Shown here piece by piece: positions 26,435 to 34,721 of a DNA stretch of 64,000 bases. Positions within the stretch are counted from its first letter, which is position 1. Every line of letters begins with the position of its first letter. Made by a program: the position numbers and the translations under genes. The DNA comes from Pseudomonadota bacterium. Lineage in GTDB: Bacteria; Pseudomonadota; Gammaproteobacteria; Burkholderiales; Thiobacillaceae. A model generated the notes under the pieces. The model searched no databases. It saw only the letters and a program-made list of their open reading frames with translations, and was not told the DNA's origin. Where the stretch lies: positions 1 to 64,000 of the forward strand of contig JAKADC010000002.1 in NCBI GenBank assembly GCA_021820845.1. The letters run 5' to 3'.

Positions 26435-27045
26435 GATGAATCTCCTTTTGGTGGTGCAAGGTCGCGCCCATCGCGGCCTTGTCGGTGATCCGATGGGCGA
26501 GGGTCGGGCGGGCTGCATCGCGCAGCGGCCGCAACAGCGTGGAGGACCGGGAGGAACAAGAAATTTGTTTCGCGAGGAAGGCACGCAGTGCCGGGGAAAT
26601 TTGTTGGCCTGGACGGTTGCAGCCATGAAGCCCGAGGCGCAGCCGCTGCCTCGCCAGGATTCACGACAAGCCAAGGCCGCCGTTGGGTGCGACTCCATCC
26701 GAAAGGCTGCATGGCTCTGGCATCTCCGCACAGAGCTTTTCTGGCACGCGTCCTTTCGCAGTCAAGGTCAGTCCGAATCAACCAGGATGAACGCCCCTTG
26801 TGCATTGGTGCAGGTTTGATCGTTCGTAGAGTGGTTGGGTCTGTGCATGGCGGACGGTCTGTCGGTGAGCTGCCATCGTTCGTGGCGACCTGCCCGCCAG
26901 CGTCGGGGGCGGCGTGCTACTGCACAACCGGCGCAGCAAGGTTTGTCATACTCGGCCGCCCAGCCTGCGGCTGAGCTCGCATCAAGGGAGGGATGGAGCG
27001 TTGGCTGTTAAAACGCGCGCGGCATGTGTGCCGCGCGCGACGCGC
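26435..27045. other. Gene-free backbone stretch with a GC-rich hairpin
   Basis: Roughly 600 bases with no supportable gene. At 27014-27039 lies an 11-bp perfect stem (CGCGCGCGGCA-TGTG-TGCCGCGCGCG) without a T-tract. The upstream part should hold the DUF736 promoter. Confidence 0.45.
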
Positions 27046-27079
27046 CAAAAATAGCCCCGGCGAGCAACTTGCCGGGGCT
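27046..27079 (-). terminator. Rho-independent terminator after DUF932 gene
   Basis: On the minus strand AGCCCCGGC-(9 bases)-GCCGGGGCT is followed by ATTTTTGG. It is the first strong terminator downstream of the DUF932 gene. Confidence 0.75.
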
Positions 27080-27278
27080 CTCCGCTTACCACCCCAAATC
27101 AGCGACCGGGGCAACGCCTTCCTGTGCCTCCGGCTCCATCGCGCGCAGCATCAACGGCAGCCAGCTCGTGCCCAGCGCCAGCCGTTCCCCTTCGCTGGCC
27201 AGCGCTTTTTTTGGGTTTGGACTGACGTGCTGCGTACTACGGCGCTGGCAAAAGAGGGGGGCAAAGCCCCCTCGCATG

Positions 27279-28106
27279 TCAGTCCTTGAGCCGCCTCATC
27301 TCTTCGGCCAGTATCCACAGCGCCCGGTTGAGCTTGACGTTCTGGTCTATGCCCTGGATGGCGCGAGTGCGGTTCCTGCGTCCGTTGGCCATGCGTGCGG
27401 ATAGTCCACCCTGCACCAGATTTTCCTGCACGCGGTTGAACGTGCTCCACAGGTCGGGCCTGTCGTCGTCCCGACGTCGAGGCCGCAGCAATTGTGTTTC
27501 CGTGATGGGCGCAGGCTTGACCGGGTCATCGTATTTCAGCGACAACGCGGCGCGGGCAAATGCCTCCGATTCGCCGTGGTTGAGCGTGATGGCGGTCATA
27601 TCTTCCCGACGTTCCCGTACCAGCTTGAAGCCCTCCAGCACATCGTAGGCACCTTCGATCACCTGGCCGATCACGTCGCCCTTGTGCGGGATGCGCTGGT
27701 CGGCCACGGTGTCGCCGCACACCAGCCCATTGCTGCACACGAAACGGAACATTCCGGCCAGCATCTGATAGCTGCTGGTGCCGTCGTGCGAGTTCAGCAG
27801 AATGATTTCGTTTGCTTCTGCGCCGTTGATCTGCGCTGCGTGGCGCAATCGCAGCATGTGCTTGGTGTGCTCGCGCTTGCCGCTATCGCGCACGCGCGTC
27901 TGGCACACCATGAATGGCTGGAAGCCTTCCTTGCGCAGGGCACTCAATACCTCGCCGGTCGGAATATAGGTATAGCGGTCGGATCGGCTCTGGTGCTTCT
28001 CTTCCGCAAAGATGGAGGGAGCCACGCTGCGAATCTGATCATCCGATAACGGAAGGTCGGCGCGTAAGATGGGCGTAGCGTTGGCGAAACGTGAACTGAG
28101 TTGCAT
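27279..28106 (-). CDS. DUF932 phage/plasmid-related protein
   Basis: A 275-residue DUF932 protein (RYTYIPTGEVLSALRKEGFQ, LLNSHDGTSSYQMLAGMFRF, SNGLVCGD). Such proteins are constant companions of DUF736 and radC in ICEs; some relatives are linked to DNA modification or anti-restriction, but the role is unproven. The C-terminal 70 residues carry a basic patch (RPRRRDDDR). It is monocistronic, with a terminator downstream. Confidence 0.85.
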   Translation of the reverse strand: MQLSSRFANATPILRADLPLSDDQIRSVAPSIFAEEKHQSRSDRYTYIPTGEVLSALRKEGFQPFMVCQTRVRDSGKREHTKHMLRLRHAAQINGAEANEIILLNSHDGTSSYQMLAGMFRFVCSNGLVCGDTVADQRIPHKGDVIGQVIEGAYDVLEGFKLVRERREDMTAITLNHGESEAFARAALSLKYDDPVKPAPITETQLLRPRRRDDDRPDLWSTFNRVQENLVQGGLSARMANGRRNRTRAIQGIDQNVKLNRALWILAEEMRRLKD

Positions 28107-28649
28107 GATATTTCTCCAGTGGTTACAGGTTGTGATTTCAAAGCTGACCGGATTCCAAGATTCGGAGCCCGGTGTTGGCTTCGGTGGGTTCGGCGCAGTG
28201 ACCTGGGCTGGTCGCCGTTGCCGCCGTCTTTCCTGAGTTCATCGCCCGCGAACAACCGGGCCGGCGAAGGACTGGCGGTCAAGGAGGAAAGCGCAGGGTG
28301 GTGCGGCCCGCAGCCGCAGGCGAGGACACGGCCCTGCGCGCCTTGACGGACAGGCACCGCTGGCTACGGTCGCGGGATCGGCGATGAAGGAGAGGAACGA
28401 CGGATGACCGGCCTGCGGCCAGATGATCGACGCACCCACGCCGCGCGGCGAGCGCTGCTGCGTGCCACAGGCACGCCTTGATGGAAGTGAACTAAGCGCG
28501 CCGCGCGCAAACGGCAATGTGCGCAGGCCGATCAGGCTCAGCCTGTTCGGCGGTTTTTCAGGGCGCCAAGCCTGCGCGGCGGGGGGGCGTCAGCCGACCC
28601 CTGGAGGCAAGCGCAGCGCGCAGCTCTTTCGCGAAGCCAAGGACACAGC
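28107..28649. other. Gene-free stretch between DUF932 and radC with repeat copy B
   Basis: About 540 bases, no supportable gene. It holds the second copy of the diverged repeat and, at its right end, the radC terminator. Confidence 0.45.
28524..28571 (+). repeat. Diverged 49-bp repeat, copy B
   Basis: Partner of bases 14294-14342. This copy lies between the radC terminator and DUF932 and is the more GC-rich of the two. Confidence 0.6.
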
Positions 28650-28670
28650 AAAAAAGGGGGCGATGCCCCC
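28650..28670 (-). terminator. Rho-independent terminator after radC
   Basis: On the minus strand GGGGGC-ATC-GCCCCC is followed directly by TTTTTT, starting four bases beyond the radC stop. Confidence 0.85.
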
Positions 28671-28674
28671 AGCG

Positions 28675-29181
28675 CTACAGCAGCCCGCGTTCAGCAAACG
28701 ACAGGATGGTGCTGCCGGCGACGATCAGGTGATCCAGCACCCGCACGTCCACCAGCGCCAGTGCCGACTTCAGTGTCTGCGTCAGCGTCTCGTCGGCGCG
28801 CGATGGTTCTGCTGCACCCGACGGGTGGTTATGCACCAACAGCAGCGCAGCGCTGTTCCTGGCCAGGGCCTCCTTGACCACCTCGCGTGGATACACCGAT
28901 GTCTGGCTCACCGTGCCGCGAAACATTTCGACGTAGTCGATGACCCGGTTCTGTGCGTCCAGATGGATGATGGCGAACACCTCGTGCTCCAGCGCCCCCA
29001 GCTTGACCCGCAGGAAGTCGCGCACCACCTGCGGCGAGGTCAGGGCTTCGCAACCGCGCATCTGCCCGGCCAGCATACGCTGCGCCGCCTGCAACACCTC
29101 GTCGGCATTGGCCGGACGGTAGTCGCCCGCGACATCGCGAACGAGAAGGGAAGAATGGAAAGTAAGAGAAAGTTGCGACAT
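28675..29181 (-). CDS. radC: RadC/JAB-domain protein (MPN fold) of ICE backbone
   Basis: A 168-residue single-domain RadC-like protein with the metal-binding JAB signature: EVFAIIHLDAQN, then LLLVHNHPSG and the later aspartate in SRADETL. Chromosomal RadC is longer, with a helix-hairpin-helix region; this short form is typical of mobile elements and may have a nuclease or peptidase-like role. Start at MSQLSL. JAB folds are peptidases in Ubl systems, but the backbone position argues against a link to the Ubl cassette. Confidence 0.85.
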   Translation of the reverse strand: MSQLSLTFHSSLLVRDVAGDYRPANADEVLQAAQRMLAGQMRGCEALTSPQVVRDFLRVKLGALEHEVFAIIHLDAQNRVIDYVEMFRGTVSQTSVYPREVVKEALARNSAALLLVHNHPSGAAEPSRADETLTQTLKSALALVDVRVLDHLIVAGSTILSFAERGLL

Positions 29182-29516
29182 GATCGTGCTCCAGTCCGAA
29201 TCGGGCGGAATTGCCCCGAACCGGAGGAACACGACGCAGCGCAGCAGTCAGGGGTCGCAGACGGCCGCAGGACGCAAGCGATCAACCGCAGGGCAGGGCG
29301 CGCAGCCCTTGACGGCGAGAACGGCGTGGTACGTTGAAGGGAACAGCAAGGCCGCCTCTCCCACACACTCCGCTACCCACATGGCAAGCGTAGCGCGCAG
29401 GCCCGAAGGGACGGAGGCGTCAGGGATCAAAGTCGCATGGCCGCAAATCGGTATGAGGCCGGGGTAACGCCCCCGAGCCCGATGGAGGCATCGCCGGGAC
29501 ATCCATGCCGGGGCAC
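29182..29516. other. Gene-free gap between radC and AbiE locus
   Basis: About 335 bases with no supportable gene or clear hairpin terminator; expected to hold the radC promoter. Confidence 0.4.
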
Positions 29517-30431
29517 CTATCCCAGGCGGCGCGCAAGTGCATCGATTTGCTCAGCGAATTTCCGCGGACTCTTCTGTTCAAGCTGCGCCAGGTTGTGCAG
29601 CTTCCAGCGAATCCCCGGAAGATGTTCAAGGTGCGCGATTCCCAGCAACGGCCACTCCGGACGGCCAGCGACCAGTGACAGCAAGAAGCCGCGCTCGTTC
29701 TCATCCAGGCCGCCTTGTAGTTCCTGCAGCATCCGCTCACGCGCGGCCAGCAAGGTGGATAGGTCAACTGGCTCGGTGGTCATTCCTTTGAAGTTCCGCT
29801 CGTATTCCTGTTCGATATTGCGCAGAGTCGGGAACAGCACTTCGTGCACCGGCCGGTTATGACTGGCCAGATAAACGACGAATGCCCGTCGGATGCTTGG
29901 GGTGATGCCTTCGTGCGCGAATAGCTGCATCACGTCGAACAGGTCGCGCGGATGCTGTCGATCCATGCCGGCGACGAGTTTGCCGCCGTACACATCTTCC
30001 AGCGATACCACCGGAATCTCCAGGTCGGCCAGCAAGTTGTCGCGGGCGGTCGGCGTCAAGGCCGAAGTGCGCACGGGGTGGACGGTGCCGCGCATCACGA
30101 AATTGACTTCGACCTTCACTTCGATGCCCGCACGTCGCACCAGCAGCTTGGTTTCGCCGACGTCGGGCGCCGCGAGCGTGTGGGTTTGAAAACCGCGTGC
30201 TCGCAGGCGCTCCGTGCATTGCCGGATGGCCTCGTTGATGCGAGCCAGTGCCTCATCACGCGGCAGGCTGTAATCGGGGAACACGAGATCCAGGTCGACA
30301 GACAGACGTGGCATGTCACGGATGAACAGATTGATCGCAGTGCCGCCCTTGAGGGCAAACGTGTCGTCCACAAAAACGAGCGGCGCGACTTGGGTCAGCA
30401 GGCGTGCGGTGTCAAGATACGTTTGGTTCAT
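29517..30431 (-). CDS. abiEii: AbiEii/AbiGii nucleotidyltransferase toxin
   Basis: Toxin of a type IV toxin-antitoxin and abortive-infection system. It has 304 residues. The nucleotidyltransferase motifs are present: FALKGGTAINLF (about residues 26-37), the catalytic pair in LSVDLDLVF, and YGGKLVAGMDRQHPRDLFDV further on. Start at MNQTYL, whose ATG overlaps the antitoxin stop (ATGA). It blocks growth on phage infection by acting as an NTP transferase in the known family. Confidence 0.92.
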   Translation of the reverse strand: MNQTYLDTARLLTQVAPLVFVDDTFALKGGTAINLFIRDMPRLSVDLDLVFPDYSLPRDEALARINEAIRQCTERLRARGFQTHTLAAPDVGETKLLVRRAGIEVKVEVNFVMRGTVHPVRTSALTPTARDNLLADLEIPVVSLEDVYGGKLVAGMDRQHPRDLFDVMQLFAHEGITPSIRRAFVVYLASHNRPVHEVLFPTLRNIEQEYERNFKGMTTEPVDLSTLLAARERMLQELQGGLDENERGFLLSLVAGRPEWPLLGIAHLEHLPGIRWKLHNLAQLEQKSPRKFAEQIDALARRLG

Positions 30432-31165
30432 GGCTTGAGCACCAGCAGTCCATCGGCCGAACGGGATACCCAAGCTCGGTTGCTGCCGGTCGGCAGTTGT
30501 GCGGCATCCAGTTTAGCGGCCCAGGGCAGGGCGAGTTCGTGTCCGAGTTGCAGGCACAGGCGCACTGTCTTTACGCTGGTGCAGCGCTGCAGCAATTCAC
30601 GCAGCACATCGGCACGCAGGCTATAGGCGCTCTCGGCGAGTTCGCGCGCCTCCTGCAGCGGCTGACGCACGCCTACCTCGCTGAGCACTTCCAAGAGCGC
30701 TCGCTCGGGTGTCGAGACCCGAGGCGCGCCGTCGCGCTTCTCGAACGGTCCGGCATGAAGCGGATCGTCTGGCGGCTCGTCGAACAGGCGCTTGCGGTGA
30801 TACTCAGCCGTGAAGCGCTCGGTGAACCAGCCGGGGAGGCGGACGGTTGTCCAGCCGTAAAGATGCAGAACGGACTGCTGCGACAGGTACTGCCTCACAC
30901 CATACCAGTCGAGGGCAGACTTGCCGCCGACATGCAGGCCTTCGACGGAGCGCTGCAATAGGACCAGACAGGCATGGAGAGCCAGCGTATCGTTGGGGCG
31001 ACGGTACACCCCGCGCGCCAAGCGGGAGAGCCAGCCAGCACGCGCATAGTGGACGGCCAGGTCGGCGGAGATGCCCAATGCCGCCAGGTCTTCCGACGTC
31101 AAGGGAGTTCCCGGTGCCCACTGCCGGTAGAGGGAATTTAGCTTAGTTCTTTCAGTCGTAGCCAT
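30428..31165 (-). CDS. abiEi: AbiEi antitoxin and autorepressor
   Basis: A 245-residue antitoxin with an N-terminal winged-helix (LTSEDLAALGISADLAVHYARAG region) and the AbiEi C-terminal domains (LHLYGWTTVRLPGWF, VSTPERALLEVLSEVG). AbiEi proteins repress their own promoter by binding inverted repeats; two matching repeats lie at and before its start codon here. It is translationally coupled to the toxin gene. Confidence 0.9.
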   Translation of the reverse strand: MATTERTKLNSLYRQWAPGTPLTSEDLAALGISADLAVHYARAGWLSRLARGVYRRPNDTLALHACLVLLQRSVEGLHVGGKSALDWYGVRQYLSQQSVLHLYGWTTVRLPGWFTERFTAEYHRKRLFDEPPDDPLHAGPFEKRDGAPRVSTPERALLEVLSEVGVRQPLQEARELAESAYSLRADVLRELLQRCTSVKTVRLCLQLGHELALPWAAKLDAAQLPTGSNRAWVSRSADGLLVLKP

Positions 31166-31174
31166 GCTACGATA
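31154..31174. promoter_or_regulatory. AbiEi operator, copy 1 (over the start codon)
   Basis: TCGTAGC-CAT-GCTACGA, perfect 7-bp arms, overlapping the ATG of the antitoxin gene. The same 21-base unit recurs 66 bases upstream. Confidence 0.7.
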
Positions 31175-31219
31175 TTTATCATCATTTTAATTGCTTGCCA
31201 AGCTTTGTTTGGGTGCGTT

Positions 31220-31240
31220 AGTCGTAGTTGTGCTACGATA
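31220..31240. promoter_or_regulatory. AbiEi operator, copy 2
   Basis: Differs from copy 1 only in the centre (AGTCGTAGTTGTGCTACGATA). The two dyads are on the same face of the helix if spacing is 66 bp, suiting cooperative binding. Confidence 0.7.
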
Positions 31241-31463
31241 GCGACGAATAATCCAAAGATTCAGGCTTGCTGGTTCGCGGCGATAGTTGACGATTGATGG
31301 GCTGGAGTAGCCGCCCGTCAGACCGAGTCCATCTCCCGCGCCTGCAAAAGCGCTTGTTTATTGACGGTAAAAATGACGGTAAAGTGCGATGACTGAGTCA
31401 AATAGATCGAGTGTTCATGCGGGTTTTCATCCATGGGAAACCATTGAATGGGAGTGAGGCTAT

Positions 31464-31510
31464 TGAGCCGTTGGGCGAGGGACCCCGCGCAGCGGGGATC
31501 GACCCGGCGA
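31464..31510 (+). repeat. 47-bp direct repeat with hairpin, copy 1
   Basis: Begins TGAGCCGTTGGGCGAGGGA and contains the stem CCCCGC-GCA-GCGGGG. It is repeated 108 bases downstream with a single mismatch. It resembles a REP-like chromosomal repeat. Confidence 0.75.
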
Positions 31511-31571
31511 AATGGCCTGCCCGCGACGCCAGAACTGTTGTTTGGTACGGACCTGACGGAGCGGGCTGCGC

Positions 31572-31618
31572 TGAGCCGTTGGGCGAGGGACCCCGCGCAG
31601 CGGGGATCGGCCCGGCGA
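31572..31618 (+). repeat. 47-bp direct repeat with hairpin, copy 2
   Basis: Identical to copy 1 except one A to G change at 31610. Confidence 0.75.
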
Positions 31619-31809
31619 GGAAGGTTGCGGCGACCTTCCGGTCTCCGCTCGGCGCGACCCGACGCATAGGGCTGCCAGACTGCCGCTGCGGCTGACATCG
31701 ACGGCGCGGGCCGATACACTGGGGGAACGCGTGAACACGCGGTACAGGCCGCGGCGGCGCCGTCCTCCCGCACGATACGCGGCACGCGGCAGCCGAAAGG
31801 AGCGTACGG

Positions 31810-33603
31810 ATCAACCGATTACTGCGAATCCAGCGTCGATTCCTTGGCATTCTGGCCTTGCTTGTTTTCGTTCCCGCCGCCGGTGCGCAGGTTCAGGCGC
31901 CGGTGCGGATCGGCGTTCTCGCCTTTCTCGGTTCCGAGGCGGCGTTCTCGGACTGGAGCCCGCTCGCGCGGCATCTCGAGGCGGCGGTGCCATCGCGGCG
32001 ATTCGTGCTCGAGTACTACGACGTGGCCGGATTGCGCGAGGCCGTGCGGCAACAGAAGCTCGATTTCGTCATCACCAACAGCGGCCACTACGCCGCGCTC
32101 GAATCGGAGTTCGGCGTCAGCCGGATCGCGACGCTCGATTCGCCGGGGGTGCCGTCCCCGGCACGGGCAATCGGCTCGGCGGTGATCGCGCGCGCCGACC
32201 GGAACGATCTCAATGTGCTGGCCGACCTCAAGGGACGGCGCGTCGCCGCCGTCGGCGAGAATGCCTTCGGCGGATTTCAGGTGGCGTGGCGCGAATTGCG
32301 GCGCCAGGGTATCGAACCGCAGGATTTCTCGCGGCTCGATTTCCTCGGATTTCCCATGTCCCGTATCGTCTCGGCGGTCGCAGACGGCAAGGACGACGCC
32401 GGGATCGTGCGGGCGTGCCTGCTCGAGGAGATGGCGCGCAGCGGCGCGATCCGGCTCGCCGACTTCAAGGTGCTCTCGCCGCGCCAGGAGGCCGGGTTCG
32501 CGTGCGGGCTGTCGACCCAACTCTATCCCGACTGGCCGATCGCGACGCTGCGCCACACCGACCTTCGGCTCGCCAAGGCGGTCGCGGCCGCGCTGCTGTC
32601 GATGCCGCCCAACGCCAGGGGCTACGCCTGGACCGCGCCGGTCGACTACCGGCCGGTGCATGACCTGTTCCGCGACCTGCAGGTCGGCCCCTACCGCTAT
32701 CTGCGAGAGAATACGCTGCAGGCGCTTGCGCACCGCTACTGGCCGTTCCTGCTGTTGGTTTTCGCGGCGCTGGCGGGGTGGGTGATGCACACGGTTCGCG
32801 TCGAGCAGCAGGTCCATACGCGCACTGCGGCGTTACGCGCCGCGCTCGCCGAACGCGACGCCGCGGAGGCCGGCATGCGCGCGCACCAGGAACAGCTCGA
32901 CCATCTCTCGCGCCTTTCGGTTCTCGGCGAACTCTCGGGGACGCTCGCGCACGAACTGAACCAGCCGCTGGCAGCGATCGGCAACTACGCGCAGAGCCTG
33001 TTGCGGCGGCTCGAAACCGGACGCTACACGCCGGCGATCCTTGCCGAGGCGAGCCAGGAAATCGCCGCGCAGGCGGAGCGCGCGGGCGGCATCGTGCGCC
33101 GCATCCGCGCATTCGCCAGCAAGCGCGCCGCCGTGCGCGAAAAGCGCCCTCTGCTCGAAGTCGCGCACGAGGCGACGACGCTTTTCGCCGCCATGCTGCC
33201 GGGCGCGCCGCGTGTCGTGATCGACGACCGGCTGCCGCCCGACGCATCCGTCGACGCCGACGCGCTGCAGATGCAACAGGTGCTGCTCAACCTGCTGAAA
33301 AACGCGGCCGACGCGATGCAGGACCGCTCATCCGGCGAGCGCGCGATCGAGGTTACGCTGGAGCAGACGGAGCGACACTACCGGATCGGCGTGCGCGACT
33401 ACGGCACTGGCCTTTCGCCGACGTCGGCATCGCACCTGTTCGAGCCCTTTTTCACCACCAAGCCCGACGGCATGGGGCTCGGGCTGTCGATCTGCAAGAC
33501 CATCGTCGAGGCACACGGCGGCCGTCTGTGGGCCGAAGCCAACACCCCCGCCCCCGGCATGATTTTCTTCTTCACGTTGCCTGCCGATGTCGCAATCTCC
33601 TGA
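31810..33603 (+). CDS. ttrS: Tetrathionate sensor kinase TtrS
   Basis: Membrane sensor kinase. A PhnD-like periplasmic binding domain spans about residues 30-290, followed by a transmembrane helix (FLLLVFAALAGWVMH), a dimerisation helix with HELNQPLAAIGNYAQ (phospho-His), and an ATPase domain with N, G1 and G2 boxes (NLLKNAADAM, GTGLSP, GMGLGLS). A convincing signal peptide precedes the first TTG (31858) in frame but contains no ATG, GTG or TTG; AAAGGAG stands seven bases before an ATC codon at 31810, which I take as the functional or mutated start. It overlaps ttrR by 17 bases. Confidence 0.88.
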   Translation: MNRLLRIQRRFLGILALLVFVPAAGAQVQAPVRIGVLAFLGSEAAFSDWSPLARHLEAAVPSRRFVLEYYDVAGLREAVRQQKLDFVITNSGHYAALESEFGVSRIATLDSPGVPSPARAIGSAVIARADRNDLNVLADLKGRRVAAVGENAFGGFQVAWRELRRQGIEPQDFSRLDFLGFPMSRIVSAVADGKDDAGIVRACLLEEMARSGAIRLADFKVLSPRQEAGFACGLSTQLYPDWPIATLRHTDLRLAKAVAAALLSMPPNARGYAWTAPVDYRPVHDLFRDLQVGPYRYLRENTLQALAHRYWPFLLLVFAALAGWVMHTVRVEQQVHTRTAALRAALAERDAAEAGMRAHQEQLDHLSRLSVLGELSGTLAHELNQPLAAIGNYAQSLLRRLETGRYTPAILAEASQEIAAQAERAGGIVRRIRAFASKRAAVREKRPLLEVAHEATTLFAAMLPGAPRVVIDDRLPPDASVDADALQMQQVLLNLLKNAADAMQDRSSGERAIEVTLEQTERHYRIGVRDYGTGLSPTSASHLFEPFFTTKPDGMGLGLSICKTIVEAHGGRLWAEANTPAPGMIFFFTLPADVAIS

Positions 33604-34216
33604 CCAAGCCCTGATCCATATCGTCGACGACGAGGAGGCGCTGCGCCGCTCGCTGCTGTTCCTGTTCGATTCGGTCGGATGGCGCGCGCGAGCCTACGCG
33701 AGCGCCGATGAATTTCTCGCGGCCTACCAGCCGGGCGCCCCCGGTTGCCTCGTGCTCGACATCCGCATGCCCGGCATGAGCGGACTGGAGCTGCAGCAGG
33801 CGCTGCGTGCGCGCGGCGATGCGCTGCCGGTGATCTTCATCACCGGCCACGGCGACGTGTCGCTGGCGGTGCAGGCGATGAAGCAGGCGGCCTGCGATTT
33901 CCTGGAAAAGCCCTTCAAGGACCAGGCGCTGCTCGACGCCGTCGGCCAGGCCGTGCGCCGCAGCCGCGAACAGCTCGCCACCGCCGCGCGCCGAGGCCAG
34001 GCGCTTGCGTTGATCGAGCACCTGTCGCCGCGGGAACGGGAGGTCGCGCTGAGGGTCGCGCGCGGCCTGCCGAACAAGCTCATCGCGCGCGAGCTCGACA
34101 TCAGCGAAAAGACGGTTCACGTGCATCGTCAGCACGTGATGGAAAAAACGCACACCGGCTCGGCGGCGGAACTCGCGCGCCTGATGCTGCGCGCGGATCC
34201 GGCCGATCTCGACTGA
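33587..34216 (+). CDS. ttrR: Tetrathionate response regulator TtrR
   Basis: A 209-residue FixJ-type regulator. Receiver domain with phospho-acceptor aspartate in VLDIRMPGMSG (about residue 56) and lysine in EKPFKDQ; LuxR-type helix-turn-helix at 145-200 (LSPREREVALRVARGLPNK, SEKTVHVHRQHVMEKT). It should activate the ttrBCA operon that starts about 5 kb away, after phosphorylation by TtrS. Confidence 0.9.
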   Translation: MSQSPDQALIHIVDDEEALRRSLLFLFDSVGWRARAYASADEFLAAYQPGAPGCLVLDIRMPGMSGLELQQALRARGDALPVIFITGHGDVSLAVQAMKQAACDFLEKPFKDQALLDAVGQAVRRSREQLATAARRGQALALIEHLSPREREVALRVARGLPNKLIARELDISEKTVHVHRQHVMEKTHTGSAAELARLMLRADPADLD

Positions 34217-34253
34217 GCGGCCGCGCTTTCCGCCGCTTCTCGCGCGGGCGCGC

Positions 34254-34685
34254 TCAGAGCCCACGCTTGCCGTGGCGCAGTTTCTGGATGCCCTGCAGAT
34301 ACGTCAGCGCCTTGGCAAGATCGACTTCCAGCCTCGCGTAGGCGGTCGCCGTGACGCGGTTTTTCAATACCTCCTCGGCCCTGCGCTTCTCATCGCCGAG
34401 ATTCGCTTCCGCGATGACGTCTTCCCTGATCGCAACGTCGGCGAGAAGCGTCACGCGGCCGGGCTGTACTTCGAGAATGCCGCCCGAAATGTGGATCACC
34501 TCCTCCTCCCCGTGCTGGGGAATTTTCAGCCTGACCGCACCGGGCTTGAGGCGGGTGAGGAGTGGCGCATGCCCGGGGTAGATCCCGACCGCGCCCATTT
34601 CCGCGGGTGCGACGACGGATTCCGCCAGTCCTGAAAAGAGCGATTCCTCGACACTCACCACGTCGACGCGCATCGTCATCGCCAT
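34254..34685 (-). CDS. atpC: Solitary F1Fo ATP synthase epsilon subunit, last gene of ttr operon
   Basis: A 143-residue protein with the complete epsilon layout: beta-sandwich ([38 protein letters not shown]) and C-terminal helical hairpin ([18 protein letters not shown]). It has its own Shine-Dalgarno (GAGGAG, seven bases). It is the last cistron after ttrA, 36 bases downstream, with no other atp genes nearby. Epsilon normally follows atpD and regulates F1; here it is either a relocated sole copy or a second copy. Confidence 0.92.
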   Translation of the reverse strand: MAMTMRVDVVSVEESLFSGLAESVVAPAEMGAVGIYPGHAPLLTRLKPGAVRLKIPQHGEEEVIHISGGILEVQPGRVTLLADVAIREDVIAEANLGDEKRRAEEVLKNRVTATAYARLEVDLAKALTYLQGIQKLRHGKRGL

Positions 34686-34721
34686 GCCGATTCTCCTCGC
34701 CCCGTTTGGTGTGCGCGATCC

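Larger units (their letters stand above)
31241..31809. other. Gene-free junction between element and chromosome
   Basis: About 570 bases without a supportable gene. It contains the change from element to host sequence, a pair of 47-bp direct repeats, and the ttrS leader with AAAGGAG near 31797. A TTTTCAT at 31424-31430 resembles the core reported for Tn4371-like attachment sites, but no partner is in the window. Confidence 0.45.

Noticed and set aside
26588..26974. Open frame in the DUF736-DUF932 gap
   Set aside because: Composition and lack of any domain; the gap is better explained as regulatory and terminator DNA.
28675..29181. radC-like JAB protein as the missing deubiquitinase of the Ubl cassette
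   Set aside because: It is 9 kb away, belongs to the conserved ICE backbone and has the RadC form of the JAB motif.
31318..31785. Minus-strand open frame at the element-chromosome junction, considered as an integrase remnant
   Set aside because: It spans both copies of the 47-bp repeat, contains the same peptide twice as a result, and shows no recombinase motif (no R...HxxR...Y).
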